From NCBI GenBank assembly GCA_900542315.1, contig UQMV01000032.1, forward strand, positions 1 to 26,954: a DNA stretch of 26,954 nucleotides. The letters run 5' to 3'. The DNA comes from an uncultured Collinsella sp. GTDB taxonomy: Bacteria; Actinomycetota; Coriobacteriia; Coriobacteriales; Coriobacteriaceae. The notes below the pieces were generated by a model. The model ran no database searches. It was given only the letters and a program-made list of their open reading frames with translations, and had not been told where the DNA came from. This document shows, piece after piece, positions 15,342 through 23,786 of this stretch. Position 1 is the stretch's first letter; every line of letters begins with the position of its first letter. The position numbers and the translations under genes are program-made.

Positions 15342-16325
15342 ATGTCTCGGTATTGCGCCTCGTGCGGCAAGCTTCTTGCAGATGATGCCAAGTTCTGCAC
15401 CTCGTGCGGTGCACCCGTTGAGCAAACAACCGCGAGCGATAGCCAGCCCGCTTTTGAGCAGACCGGTTCCCTCGATACGCCGCAAGCCAAGGCGGACGAC
15501 CCCCTCGCCTATCGCCCCGACCCCGCCGCAGGCCCCGCGACCGTCGAGACTACGCAGCGCGTACCCGTCGCGAGCGGCTCGCCCCAACAGCAGCCGGCTC
15601 CCGCATACGCGCCCGCTTCGCCACAGACCCCCGCTCCCAAAAAGAGCGGCACCGGGCCGCTTATCGCCGTTATCGTTGTGCTGGTGGCGATCATCATCGC
15701 CCTGGTCATCTTCTTTGTGATCAAGCCTTTCGACAACACCGCCACGCAGACGACTGCCGAGGTAGCTAAGCTGCACCATGACGTCGACGATGATGACCTA
15801 AAGCCTCTCGGCGATCCCAACAGCCTGTACGACGATGATGACGATGACGACGAGGATGGCGGCGAAGCCACGCTCTCCGAGCAGAACCTCTACCGCCGAC
15901 TGAGCGAATACTACGACTTGCTCGAAGACCTCGACAACTACGTCCGTGGCTGCGCACAGAACTTCAACGGCAGCTATCTGGAAGAGGATCGAACCACCCG
16001 TCAAAATCTCGCCGACGTCGCCGAGCGCACGGAGGACACCATCGAGCAGTATTACGACATCGTCGAGGACCTAGACGTCCCGACGAGCTCCAAGAACTAC
16101 AGCTCCTGGAAAGACATCGTTGCCCTGTACGACGACCTGGATCACCGCATTGACGCAATCTGCGATGCCTGGGAGATCAGCCTGAAATACGCCAAGCCTG
16201 CGGACCACAAGAATGAGATCGTGGCGCCGCTGTCGCGCGACAACGTAGCGGACACCAATGACAATAAGTACCGCCTAGACTTTGAGGAGCGCTATCCCGG
16301 CGCCAAACCCGTCGAAGTGAACTAG
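15342..16325 (+). CDS. Zinc-ribbon single-pass membrane protein of unknown function
   Basis: This 327-residue protein begins with a zinc ribbon (C5, C8, C19, C22: YCASCGKLLADDAKFCTSCG). A Pro/Gln/Ala-rich linker follows (~25-100), then one transmembrane helix (105-128, GPLIAVIVVLVAIIIALVIF), then an extracytoplasmic part with an Asp/Glu run (DDDDDDDEDGG, ~164) and a helical domain (~180-327, with LSEYYDLLEDLDNYV). The order ribbon, linker, helix, outer domain is common in Gram-positive membrane proteins of unknown job. I chose the ATG at 15342 because AAAGGAG lies 5 bases upstream; an in-frame GTG at 15324 has no such site. It is the only large gene on the plus strand. Confidence 0.8.
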   Translation: MSRYCASCGKLLADDAKFCTSCGAPVEQTTASDSQPAFEQTGSLDTPQAKADDPLAYRPDPAAGPATVETTQRVPVASGSPQQQPAPAYAPASPQTPAPKKSGTGPLIAVIVVLVAIIIALVIFFVIKPFDNTATQTTAEVAKLHHDVDDDDLKPLGDPNSLYDDDDDDDEDGGEATLSEQNLYRRLSEYYDLLEDLDNYVRGCAQNFNGSYLEEDRTTRQNLADVAERTEDTIEQYYDIVEDLDVPTSSKNYSSWKDIVALYDDLDHRIDAICDAWEISLKYAKPADHKNEIVAPLSRDNVADTNDNKYRLDFEERYPGAKPVEVN

Positions 16326-16340
16326 CGCTCTGCCGGTCTA

Positions 16341-16378
16341 AAAAACGAGCGAGGATCGCGGGGTCCTCGCTCGTTTTT
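16341..16378. terminator. Bidirectional terminator between converging genes
   Basis: A perfect 15-bp stem (16341-16355 with 16364-16378, 8-base loop) has A5 at its left end and T5 at its right end. It can therefore end transcription of the zinc-ribbon gene from the left and the topoisomerase gene from the right. Confidence 0.9.
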
Positions 16379-16405
16379 GTTTTAGTCAATGTTCCGACTA
16401 CGCCG

Positions 16406-19000
16406 TTACTTGTCGGCGGCTGCTTTCTTGGCAGTCGACTTCTTCGCGGTCGCCTTCTTGGCGGCAGTGGCTTTCTTAGCCGTCGTCTTCTTGGCCGCCG
16501 TCGTCTTCTTCACCGTGCTCGCCTTAGTCGTGGTCTTACGGCCGCGGACGGGCTTCTTCTCCTTGGTCGGGCAGTCCATGTTCACGCAGATGCGCCACGG
16601 GCCGCGCGCCGTGTTGACCACCACGATGGGGGCGCCGCACTCGGGGCAGGTCTCACCCGTCGCCTCGAGCTTACCGCGCGCCGGCAGAGGATAGCTCACA
16701 CCGCAGTCATCGTAGTTGGTGCAGCGGATAAAGCGCTTGCCGCTCTTCTCGCTCTTGTGCGCGATCAGGTCGCCATGGCGTCCGGCCTCGGCGCACACCT
16801 TGCACTCGCCCACCTTAAGGTCGGGCTCGTAGTTGGTGGGGCACGTAGGGTTCACGCAAATCTCGAAGGCCTTCTGGCGGAACGGCTGGCACTTAATGCG
16901 CGGCGCGCCGCACTCGGGGCACACGGCGGCCTCGCCCTCGAGCGGACTCACCTTGACGCCGCTCGGCACCGGATAGGTCACATCGCAGTCGGGCCAGCCC
17001 ATGCAGCCAATGAAGCTGCCACGGGTCTTGGCGCTCGTCTTCATAACCAAGTCCTTGCCGCACTTGGGGCAAGCGCCCACGCGCGCATCGGCCGTGACGG
17101 CGTCGCTGATGGCGTCGCCCAGCTCCTGCGTGTGCTTGAGCAGCTCGTCGAGCACGCCGGCCAGCAGCGCGCGCGAGTGCGTCACGACATGCTCTTCGGT
17201 ATCCTCGCCGCGCTCGACGCGGGTCATATCGCCATCAAGCTCGCTGGTCATATCGGGGCTCGTGATGCGCGGGGCAAATTGCGTCAGCGCGTCGATGATG
17301 GCGATGCCCAGCTGGCTCGGCTCAACGGGATCATTTTTGAGGTAGCGCACGGCATACAGGCGCTCGATGATGCTCGCGCGCGTGGACTTGGTGCCCAAAC
17401 CGCGCTTTTCCATCTCCTGCACGAGCTTGCCCTGGCTGTAGCGCGCGGGCGGCTCGGTCTGCTTGGCCTCGAGCTTAATGTCGAACACGTCGACCGTATC
17501 GCCCTGCTCAAGCGGCGGCATCTGCTCGTCGCGTTTGAGTCCATACGGGTATGCCTCGCGGAAACCCGGGGTCACGAGCACGTCGCCCGAAGCCACGAAC
17601 GGCTCGCCATTGACGTCGAGCTCGAGCTTGGTGTTCTCAATGGTCGCAGGACCCATAAGCGTCGCCAGAAAGCGGCGAGCGATGAGGTCATAGAGCTTGC
17701 GCTGGCCGCCGTCGAGCGTGGACGGATCGCCCTCGCCCGTGGGGTAGATAGGCGGGTGGTCGGTGGTCTCGACTTTGCCGCGCGTGGGCTTCATGGGGCC
17801 GGCGAGCACCTTTTTGCACACGGGCGCCAGCGCCGGGTTGATCTTTGCAAGGTCACTCACCACAGCGCCCAAATCGAGCGTCGCAGGATACACGGTGTTG
17901 TCGACACGCGGGTAGCTGATGAGGCCCGCCATGTAGAGGGACTCGGCGATGCGCATGGTACGCGCAGGCGAGATGCCCTCGGCCGCGGCGGCGGCCTGCA
18001 GCGAGGTCGTCGCAAACGGCGTGGGCGGCTGCTGCTTGCGGGAGCGCTTGGTCACCGCGGCGACGGTTGCCGTCGTAGCGCCGTCAACGTGGCCGTACGC
18101 CGTCTCGGCAGCATCTTTGTCGGTAAAACGCGCCGTCTTGTGCGCGATCTTAAAGCGGTCGTCCTCGGCAGCACCCTGAGCGGCACCCATGCCGCGAATC
18201 TGCCAATAGTCCTCAGGCACAAACGCCATGCGCTCGCGCTCGCGCTCGACCACTAGGGCAAGCGTCGGCGTCTGCACGCGGCCGGCGGAACGCACGTTGC
18301 CAAAGCCGCCAAACTTGGCGAGCGTCAGGTAGCGCGTGAGCACCGCACCCCAAATGAGGTCGATGTGCTGACGGCTCTCGCCGGCATCGGCCAAGTTCTG
18401 GTCGAGCGAGACGAGGTTATCGAAGGCCTGCGTGATCTCGGCCTTGGTAAACGAAGAGTACTGGGCGCGGGCGACCGGCAAGTCCGGCGCAACCTCGCGT
18501 ACCTTGTTGAGAGCGTCCGAGCCGATCAGCTCGCCCTCGCGATCGAAGTCCGTGGCGATGATGACACTGTCGGACTTCTTAGCCAGGTTCTTGAGCGAAC
18601 GAATGAGTTCTTTCTCGGCCGGCAACTTAATGACGGGCGCCCAGGTGAGGTAGGGCAGGCTCTCGAGCTTCCAGCCCTTGATGGAGATACCGTCGGCAAG
18701 AAACGGCTTGCGCTTGGTGTCGTACGGTGGGCGGGCCAGGCCATCGGGCATATCGGCCGGCAGCATCTCGCCGTCCTCGGTCACCGAATACCAGCCCAGC
18801 TTTTTATCGAACAGCACGCTGTCGCAAAAATCGGGCGCAAGGATGTGACCGGCAAGGCCGATGGTCACGCACTCCTCGCTCTTCCACTCAAAACGGTAGA
18901 TGGCGGTGTTGTACACCTTGTCCTTTTTGGGTTTGCCCGTGGACAGACGCTCGGCAATCTGACGCGCGGCGTCGTTTTTCTCGGCGATGATGAGCTTCAA
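16406..19000 (-). CDS. topA: Type IA DNA topoisomerase with four zinc ribbons and a Lys/Ala tail
   Basis: This 864-residue enzyme relaxes negative supercoils by single-strand passage. It has the Toprim motifs MKLIIAEKND (1-10) and DFDREGE (151-157), and the catalytic tyrosine Y363 in GLISYPRVDN. The opening and the PRVDN active site resemble archaeal-type TopA more than the PRTDS of E. coli TopA. Four C-terminal cysteine ribbons follow (CPKCGKD...C-x5-C; CPECGAP; CKVCAEA; CPECGAP). The last ~45 residues are Lys/Ala/Thr repeats (KKTTAAKKTTAKKATAAKKA), like histone H1, probably for DNA contact. The start is TTG at 19000, with GGAG 6 bases upstream. It lies 54 bp behind hypB. Confidence 0.92.
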   Translation of the reverse strand: MKLIIAEKNDAARQIAERLSTGKPKKDKVYNTAIYRFEWKSEECVTIGLAGHILAPDFCDSVLFDKKLGWYSVTEDGEMLPADMPDGLARPPYDTKRKPFLADGISIKGWKLESLPYLTWAPVIKLPAEKELIRSLKNLAKKSDSVIIATDFDREGELIGSDALNKVREVAPDLPVARAQYSSFTKAEITQAFDNLVSLDQNLADAGESRQHIDLIWGAVLTRYLTLAKFGGFGNVRSAGRVQTPTLALVVERERERMAFVPEDYWQIRGMGAAQGAAEDDRFKIAHKTARFTDKDAAETAYGHVDGATTATVAAVTKRSRKQQPPTPFATTSLQAAAAAEGISPARTMRIAESLYMAGLISYPRVDNTVYPATLDLGAVVSDLAKINPALAPVCKKVLAGPMKPTRGKVETTDHPPIYPTGEGDPSTLDGGQRKLYDLIARRFLATLMGPATIENTKLELDVNGEPFVASGDVLVTPGFREAYPYGLKRDEQMPPLEQGDTVDVFDIKLEAKQTEPPARYSQGKLVQEMEKRGLGTKSTRASIIERLYAVRYLKNDPVEPSQLGIAIIDALTQFAPRITSPDMTSELDGDMTRVERGEDTEEHVVTHSRALLAGVLDELLKHTQELGDAISDAVTADARVGACPKCGKDLVMKTSAKTRGSFIGCMGWPDCDVTYPVPSGVKVSPLEGEAAVCPECGAPRIKCQPFRQKAFEICVNPTCPTNYEPDLKVGECKVCAEAGRHGDLIAHKSEKSGKRFIRCTNYDDCGVSYPLPARGKLEATGETCPECGAPIVVVNTARGPWRICVNMDCPTKEKKPVRGRKTTTKASTVKKTTAAKKTTAKKATAAKKATAKKSTAKKAAADK

Positions 19001-19054
19001 AAGAGGCTCCTATCTCGTGTCTCTGCGGCTACGCCCGCCCGTATGGCGGCCGAC

Positions 19055-19738
19055 TTACGCCCTTGCTTGCTCGATTTGCCCGATGAGCCAGTCGCACCAG
19101 GCATCCATGCCCTCGCCCTTGCGCGCGCTCACGGCAAACCGCGGCGCCTGCGGATTGAGGTCATCGAGTGTCTTAGTATACCTATCCATGTCAAAATCGA
19201 AAGCCGGGGCCACGTCGACCTTATTGAGCAGCTGTGCGCCGGCGTGCTGGAAGATGCCCGGGTACTTGATGGGCTTGTCGTCGCCCTCGGGCACCGAGAG
19301 AATCATGATGGACAGGTTCTCACCCAGGTCAAAGTCGACCGGGCAGACCAAGTTGCCCACGTTTTCGATAAAGATGACGTCGATGTTTTGAAGACCCACC
19401 GCCTGGTCAAACGCGTCAACGGCCTCCATGATCATGTTACCCTCGAGGTGACACAGACCGCCCGTGTTGATCTGGATGGCGGGCATGCCGGCTTCCTTCA
19501 TGGTGATGGCGTCGACGTCCGAGGCGATGTCGCCCTCGATGACGGCGCAGCGCAAGCCGGCCTTGTCGCGCAGGCGCTCGTTGGTGCCCAGGATCGTGGT
19601 GGTCTTGCCCGAACCGGGGCTCGACAGCACATTGATCACATAGGTGTTTGTCTCATTAAATCGCTGACGCAGCTGATCTGCCAGGCGCTCGTTGCGCGAC
19701 AGAATCGGCGATGCGATATCAATCGTTTTCTCGGCCAT
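19055..19738 (-). CDS. hypB: Hydrogenase nickel incorporation GTPase HypB
   Basis: This 227-residue SIMIBI-class GTPase delivers nickel, with HypA, to the large subunit of [NiFe] hydrogenase. Motifs are the P-loop SSPGSGKTT (39-47), the metal-site pair C96-H97 in GGLCHLE, ENVGNLVCP (125-133, with the switch-linked C132) and NKVD (172-175). It lacks the His-rich N-terminus and the CxxCGC motif that store or bind nickel in some HypB proteins. It follows hypA by 55 bp, with a possible promoter in that gap. No hydrogenase structural gene is in the window. Confidence 0.95.
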   Translation of the reverse strand: MAEKTIDIASPILSRNERLADQLRQRFNETNTYVINVLSSPGSGKTTTILGTNERLRDKAGLRCAVIEGDIASDVDAITMKEAGMPAIQINTGGLCHLEGNMIMEAVDAFDQAVGLQNIDVIFIENVGNLVCPVDFDLGENLSIMILSVPEGDDKPIKYPGIFQHAGAQLLNKVDVAPAFDFDMDRYTKTLDDLNPQAPRFAVSARKGEGMDAWCDWLIGQIEQARA

Positions 19739-19763
19739 ACTTAGCGCTCCTTACTTTGGCCCC

Positions 19764-19773
19764 TTTATACCCC
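19764..19773 (-). promoter_or_regulatory. Candidate -10 upstream of hypB
   Basis: On the minus strand it reads GGGGTATAAA, 25 bp upstream of the hypB start and just past hypA. The same GGGTAT arrangement is found near tmk, comF and the zinc-ribbon gene. Confidence 0.3.
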
Positions 19774-19793
19774 ATCACTAGATGGCTAGCGGG

Positions 19794-20150
19794 CTAATCG
19801 TCGGGGGTTTCGATTTCGATACTCGCGATATCGAGCTCGCGGCCGTGCAGTAGGCGCACGTTGGCACCACCACACTGGGGACAGCGACAGTGGAAACGAT
19901 CGTGGTCGAAAACCTCGCCGCAGTCCAGACACTCGCTTTGTGGATGGACCTCCTCCACGGAAAGCTCGCAGCCTCGCGTGAGCGGGTCCTCGTCGCGAAA
20001 CGTCTCCCACGCAAAGTCAAGCGCCTCGCGCACGACCTCGGTCATATCCCCGATACGCAGCGTTACCAAAACGGCGCGCGAGGCCCCCGCCCCACGCGCC
20101 GCGCGAATCACTGTATCGAGTATGCCGTTGACAATGCCAACCTCGTGCAT
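19794..20150 (-). CDS. hypA: Hydrogenase maturation nickel metallochaperone HypA
   Basis: This 118-residue protein begins MHEVG, where H2 with the N-terminal amine forms the nickel site. A zinc site holds the fold: C74, C77 (CLDC) and C90, C93 (CPQC). The segment LRIGDMTEVVREALDFAWE is typical of the family. It passes nickel to HypB. It starts 6 bp after the tatC stop, so it is probably co-transcribed with tat. Confidence 0.95.
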   Translation of the reverse strand: MHEVGIVNGILDTVIRAARGAGASRAVLVTLRIGDMTEVVREALDFAWETFRDEDPLTRGCELSVEEVHPQSECLDCGEVFDHDRFHCRCPQCGGANVRLLHGRELDIASIEIETPDD

Positions 20151-20156
20151 ACCGAT

Positions 20157-20951
20157 TTACTCCTCGCTGTCCTCTTCGTCGTCCGAAAACAGGTCCAGAC
20201 GGCTCACAAACAAGCCCTCCTTGCCCTCGCGCGCGGTAATGACCACGCGAGCGATGGCGAGCGAAATCTCGTAGAGCGAGAGCAGGGCGCCATACATGAG
20301 GCCCAGCGTAACGGGCGAGCCGTCGGGCGTAATCACAGCCGAGCCCGCAAGCAGGCCAACGTATACGTAACGCCAGGCACTGCGGAAGGCCGCATAGGAC
20401 ACAATATGGAAGACGGACAGGTAGAAGATGATGAGCGGCAGCTCAAACGCCACACCAAAGCCGATCATAAAGAGCAGCTCCATGTTGACGTAGTTCTCCA
20501 GGTCGGGCAGCGCCGTGGCGACGGCCGAGGTCTCGCCGATAAGCCACTCAAAGCCCGCCGGGATGATGATGAAGTAGCAGAAGATGGCGCCCAGGAAGAA
20601 CAGCACCGTCGAGGCGAGCACCGTGGGCACGACCCATTTGCGCTCGTTGGGACGCAGTGCCGGCAGGAAAAATGCCAGAATCTGCCAGATGATCATGGGC
20701 GTGCACATGACCACGGCCATCTTGATGGCCAGCGAGAAGCGCAAGCCAAAGCCGCCGAGCGTGGTAGTGATGTAGAACTTACCGTCCGGCACAAAGGAGC
20801 GGATAGGGTCTTCCAAGATGTCGAGCACCACGGGCGTGGCGAAATACAGCACGATGGCGGCGGCAAACACCGACACGACCACGATAGTCAGGCGGCGACG
20901 GAGCTCTCCCAAGTGATCGAAGAGCGGCATGCGCGCAGGTCCGATAGGCAT
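20157..20951 (-). CDS. tatC: Twin-arginine translocase subunit TatC
   Basis: This 264-residue integral membrane protein has six predicted helices. It carries the N-terminal signature MPLFDHLGELRRRL (8-21), the conserved first-loop region PALRPNERKW, and the family Glu in GVAFELPLIIF. TatC binds twin-arginine signal peptides and recruits TatA. The C-terminus is acidic (SDDEEDSEE). The start codon overlaps the tatA/B stop by one base (TAATG), and hypA follows by 6 bp. Confidence 0.95.
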   Translation of the reverse strand: MPIGPARMPLFDHLGELRRRLTIVVVSVFAAAIVLYFATPVVLDILEDPIRSFVPDGKFYITTTLGGFGLRFSLAIKMAVVMCTPMIIWQILAFFLPALRPNERKWVVPTVLASTVLFFLGAIFCYFIIIPAGFEWLIGETSAVATALPDLENYVNMELLFMIGFGVAFELPLIIFYLSVFHIVSYAAFRSAWRYVYVGLLAGSAVITPDGSPVTLGLMYGALLSLYEISLAIARVVITAREGKEGLFVSRLDLFSDDEEDSEE

Positions 20952-21541
20952 TACTCATCGCCTCCCTTCGGGGCATCGGCGGCAGCGGCGTCGTCCTCGG
21001 CCTCGAGCTCGCGAGCGAGCTGGTCGACGACGGCTTTGCGCTTGCGGGGACGACGGGCGTAGAGGTCAGCCGTCGTGGGCTCTGCCGGCTCGGGCTCGGG
21101 CTCCGGCTCTGCAGCAGGCTCGGGCTCGGCGACAGGCTCGGCGGCAGCGGCAGGCTCGGCACCCTCGGCCTTGGACTCCTCAGCAGCACCCTCGCCCTCG
21201 GCGGCAGCCTCGCTCGCGGCCTTCTCGGCAGCAAGACGGGCGCGACGCTCGGCAAAGGTCTCCTTCTTGGCGGGCGCTGCCGTCTCGGCGGCATCCTCGT
21301 CCGCATCGGAATCGTCGTCGGTCGCAGCAGCCTTCTTGGGCTTGACCGGAGCCGAAGCGGCCTCACTCACCGGATCGATAATCTCGGACTGAACAACGGC
21401 CGTCATCTTTTCCTGCGTCTCGCGGAACTGACGGATGGCACGGCCGATCGTGCGGCCCATCTGCGGGAGCTTATCCGGGCCAAACAGCAAAAAGCCGAAG
21501 ACCACGATGATCGCGAGCTCACCCTCTCCAATACCAAACAC
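20951..21541 (-). CDS. TatA/TatB family translocase subunit with a long acidic tail
   Basis: This 196-residue protein has the TatA/B pattern: a short membrane helix (ELAIIVVFGFLLFGPDKLP), a hinge FGPDKLP and an amphipathic helix (MGRTIGRAIRQFRETQEKM). The long tail (~65-196) is Ala/Glu/Pro-rich (PEPAAEPEPEPEPAEP) and disordered-looking. The hinge FGP and long tail suit TatB or a dual-function TatA; I cannot decide which. The GTG at 21541 follows GGAGG by 5 bases, and translation then begins at the conserved FGIGEGEL. It is the only TatA-type gene here. Confidence 0.88.
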   Translation of the reverse strand: MFGIGEGELAIIVVFGFLLFGPDKLPQMGRTIGRAIRQFRETQEKMTAVVQSEIIDPVSEAASAPVKPKKAAATDDDSDADEDAAETAAPAKKETFAERRARLAAEKAASEAAAEGEGAAEESKAEGAEPAAAAEPVAEPEPAAEPEPEPEPAEPTTADLYARRPRKRKAVVDQLARELEAEDDAAAADAPKGGDE

Positions 21542-21616
21542 ACATACCTCCAAGGCTCGATGTGAGTCGAGCCCGCACCGCGCCATTCGGCCGGAACTCG
21601 TCTATTCATTCGGTCA

Positions 21617-21650
21617 AGTATAGCGCCCGGACGCCAAAACGTCCGAGCGC
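21617..21650 (-). promoter_or_regulatory. tat promoter -10 with an adjoining hairpin
   Basis: On the minus strand TATACT (21617-21622) lies 76 bp upstream of the tatA/B start. Immediately upstream, 21623-21633 and 21640-21650 form an 11-bp stem (one wobble, 6-base loop) where the -35 would sit. The hairpin may end STAS transcription. Confidence 0.4.
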
Positions 21651-21694
21651 ATCACAAACATATGCCAAACGGCACGCCCTTTTGGGGGCAAAGA

Positions 21695-22009
21695 TTATGC
21701 AGCGGTGATCGAAATCTCCTGATCGACACCCAACAGCTGGACCACGCGCATCACCGGGGGCTGCACATTGGTGCAGCTAAAGCGCTTGCCGTGGTCGACC
21801 GCGTGGTGCGCGGCGCCCACAAGCACGCCAATGCCCGTCGAATCGATGTAGCTCACCTGGGCAAAATCGAGCTCAACGGCCTCGGTGGGCTGCTCGAGCG
21901 CCAGGTCGATGGCATTGCGCAGGCTATCGGCATTAGAGATATCGATTTCGCCGGCCACCTTGATGGTGTAGAGCTCCGGCGTGGGGTTGGTGGAAATACC
22001 CAAATCCAT
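21695..22009 (-). CDS. STAS-domain anti-sigma factor antagonist
   Basis: This 104-residue protein has the single STAS fold of SpoIIAA/RsbV. The phosphorylation site is S57 in YIDSTGIGVLVGA. When unphosphorylated, such proteins bind an anti-sigma kinase and free its sigma factor. No partner kinase or sigma gene is adjacent. AAAGGAG lies 7 bases upstream of the ATG. It appears to be its own transcription unit. Confidence 0.9.
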   Translation of the reverse strand: MDLGISTNPTPELYTIKVAGEIDISNADSLRNAIDLALEQPTEAVELDFAQVSYIDSTGIGVLVGAAHHAVDHGKRFSCTNVQPPVMRVVQLLGVDQEISITAA

Positions 22010-22075
22010 GTATACGCTCCTTTGCGAATCGAGAGTGCTGATAGTACTGGGCGCGAACTTGCGGGGCCCTAGGCG

Positions 22076-23380
22076 TTAGGCGCGCTCGGCACGCGCAAGC
22101 TCGGCAGCGACAAGCTTAACGGCCAGCACCAGCACATCGAGCGCTGCCTCCAGGTCCTCGACCGTGGGATAGCTCGGCGCGATGCGGATGTTGGTGTCGC
22201 GCGGGTCCTTGCCATAAGGCCAGGTGGCACCAGCCGGCGTGAGCTTGACGCCCAGGTCGGCACAAAGTGCGGCGACCTTCTGGGCAGAGCCCTCGGGACC
22301 ATCAAAGCTCACAAAGTAGCCGCCGCGGGGATGCGTCCAAGTGGCGCAACCCGTATCGCCCAGACCCTCAGTGAGTTTGCGCTCAACGGCCTCAAAGCGC
22401 GGGCGCAAGAACTCGGCATGCTTTTTCATATGCTCCTTGACCGCCTCGATGGTGGGAAGGAAACGCACGTGACGCAGCTGGTTGAGCTTGTCGGCGCTGA
22501 TAAGACCTGCCTTCAGGCGCTTGGAGAACTCGGCGATAACCGCGGGGCTCGCACCGATAAAGCCGATGCCGGCGCCCGGGAAGGTGATCTTGGACGTCGA
22601 GGCAAAGGCCACCACGCGATCCTCGGTGCCCGCCGCGCGAGCAAGATCGAAGATGTTGGCGAGTTCGTCGGGCTCGTCGTACAGGTCGTGCACGCAGTAG
22701 GCGTTGTCCCAGAAGATGCGGAAATCGGGCGCGGCCGTGGGCATCTCGACCAGGCGACGCACGGTGTCCTCGCTAAAGGTGATACCCGTGGGGTTGGAAT
22801 ACTTGGGCACGCACCAGATGCCCTTGATGGAGTCGTCGGCGGCAACCAGGCACTCGACCTCGTCCATGTCGGGGCCGTTGTCGGTCATCGCGACGGGGAC
22901 GTTCTCGATACCCAGATCGGCGGTGATGCCAAAGTGGCGGTCGTAGCCGGGAACAGGACACAGGAATTTGACCTTCTTGCCGTCGTGCGCGGCCTCGTAA
23001 GCCTCCCAGGGCTCGCTGCCGCACGAACCGCAACGCCAGAACATGCCGGCGATGTCGTGCTCAATCAGCAGGCTCGACGAACCCAGCACGAGCGTCTGCT
23101 CGGCGGGGCAGCCCAGGAACTCCCCCGCCAGCTTGCGTGCCGAGGGAATGCCCTCGAAGCAGCCGTAGTTGGAGCAGTCGACGTTGCCATCGTGCAGATC
23201 GGCGTCGGCGTTGAGGATATCGAGCATGGGGCGCGAGATGTCCACCTGGGAGGGCGACGGCTTGCCGCGGGCCATGTCGAGCGCCAGACCCTTGGCCTTG
23301 ACCTGGGCGACCTCGGCTTTGAGCGCCTCTATGGCGGCATCGAGTTCGGTGGTTTCCATCTTCTGGTAGATCGTCTGCAT
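22076..23380 (-). CDS. PLP-dependent aminotransferase, probable aspartate aminotransferase (subgroup Ic)
   Basis: This 434-residue fold-type I aminotransferase resembles the group that includes mycobacterial Rv3722c (Aminotran_MocR domain). Family landmarks are LALDMARGKPSPSQVDIS (32-49), NYGCFEGIPSAR (71-82), PKYSNPTGI (192-200, substrate Asn N196), FWDNAYCVHDL (D225 and Y228) and the PLP lysine K264 in STSKITFPGAG. The probable reaction moves the amino group between aspartate and 2-oxoglutarate; that specificity is inferred from family. The isocitrate-dehydrogenase-family enzyme in this window would supply 2-oxoglutarate. AAAGG lies upstream of the ATG. Confidence 0.88.
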   Translation of the reverse strand: MQTIYQKMETTELDAAIEALKAEVAQVKAKGLALDMARGKPSPSQVDISRPMLDILNADADLHDGNVDCSNYGCFEGIPSARKLAGEFLGCPAEQTLVLGSSSLLIEHDIAGMFWRCGSCGSEPWEAYEAAHDGKKVKFLCPVPGYDRHFGITADLGIENVPVAMTDNGPDMDEVECLVAADDSIKGIWCVPKYSNPTGITFSEDTVRRLVEMPTAAPDFRIFWDNAYCVHDLYDEPDELANIFDLARAAGTEDRVVAFASTSKITFPGAGIGFIGASPAVIAEFSKRLKAGLISADKLNQLRHVRFLPTIEAVKEHMKKHAEFLRPRFEAVERKLTEGLGDTGCATWTHPRGGYFVSFDGPEGSAQKVAALCADLGVKLTPAGATWPYGKDPRDTNIRIAPSYPTVEDLEAALDVLVLAVKLVAAELARAERA

Positions 23381-23421
23381 GGGTGCGACCTTTCGCGAAG
23401 CGGTACGTTGCAGTTCGTCTA

Positions 23422-23427
23422 AGTATA
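23422..23427 (-). promoter_or_regulatory. -10 of the aminotransferase gene
   Basis: On the minus strand the hexamer is TATACT, 41 bp upstream of the ATG. The surrounding CTATACTT is the same as at the tat promoter. No clear -35 is seen. Confidence 0.4.
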
Positions 23428-23529
23428 GACCGCCACCGCCGCAACGTTATGAAGCCGTGATAGATTAAGTCCATCGCAATGAATTACGAATCGCCGCGCA
23501 TGTCGGCGTGGGGCGCCCAAGGAGGCACT

Positions 23530-23784
23530 ATGGAGTATGGATCGTTTCAGGCCGAAGAATTCGGCGACCTGCAGCGCCTGGTCGACGGGCTGTTTTACGA
23601 CCGCCACGCCATCGACCGCCTGGATCTGATCGTACAGGCCGAAATCTTGGACCTGGCGCCCGACCTCATGGAAATCGTCAACCTGCTACCGCCCGGCTAT
23701 TACGACCGCCAGTCACTTTGCGATCAGCTCAACTCCGCCTTGGCCGCCCACGGCTGGGGCGCCGTCTACGGCACCGTGGAATAA
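23530..23784 (+). CDS. Small acidic protein of unknown function
   Basis: This 84-residue protein has an ATG with AAGGAGG 5 bases upstream, a near-perfect ribosome site, so it is likely real. The sequence is helical, acidic and without Cys clusters or membrane segments (FGDLQRLVDGLFYDRHAIDR, then LIVQAEILDLAPDLMEIVNL). It ends AVYGTVE. I do not recognise the family. It is divergent from the aminotransferase gene. A 171-bp inverted-repeat element begins 2 bp after its stop codon. Confidence 0.65.
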   Translation: MEYGSFQAEEFGDLQRLVDGLFYDRHAIDRLDLIVQAEILDLAPDLMEIVNLLPPGYYDRQSLCDQLNSALAAHGWGAVYGTVE

Positions 23785-23786
23785 AC

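Noticed and set aside
16757..19744. Two long plus-strand open frames opposite topA and hypB
   Set aside because: Antisense shadows; the minus-strand genes have complete motif sets.
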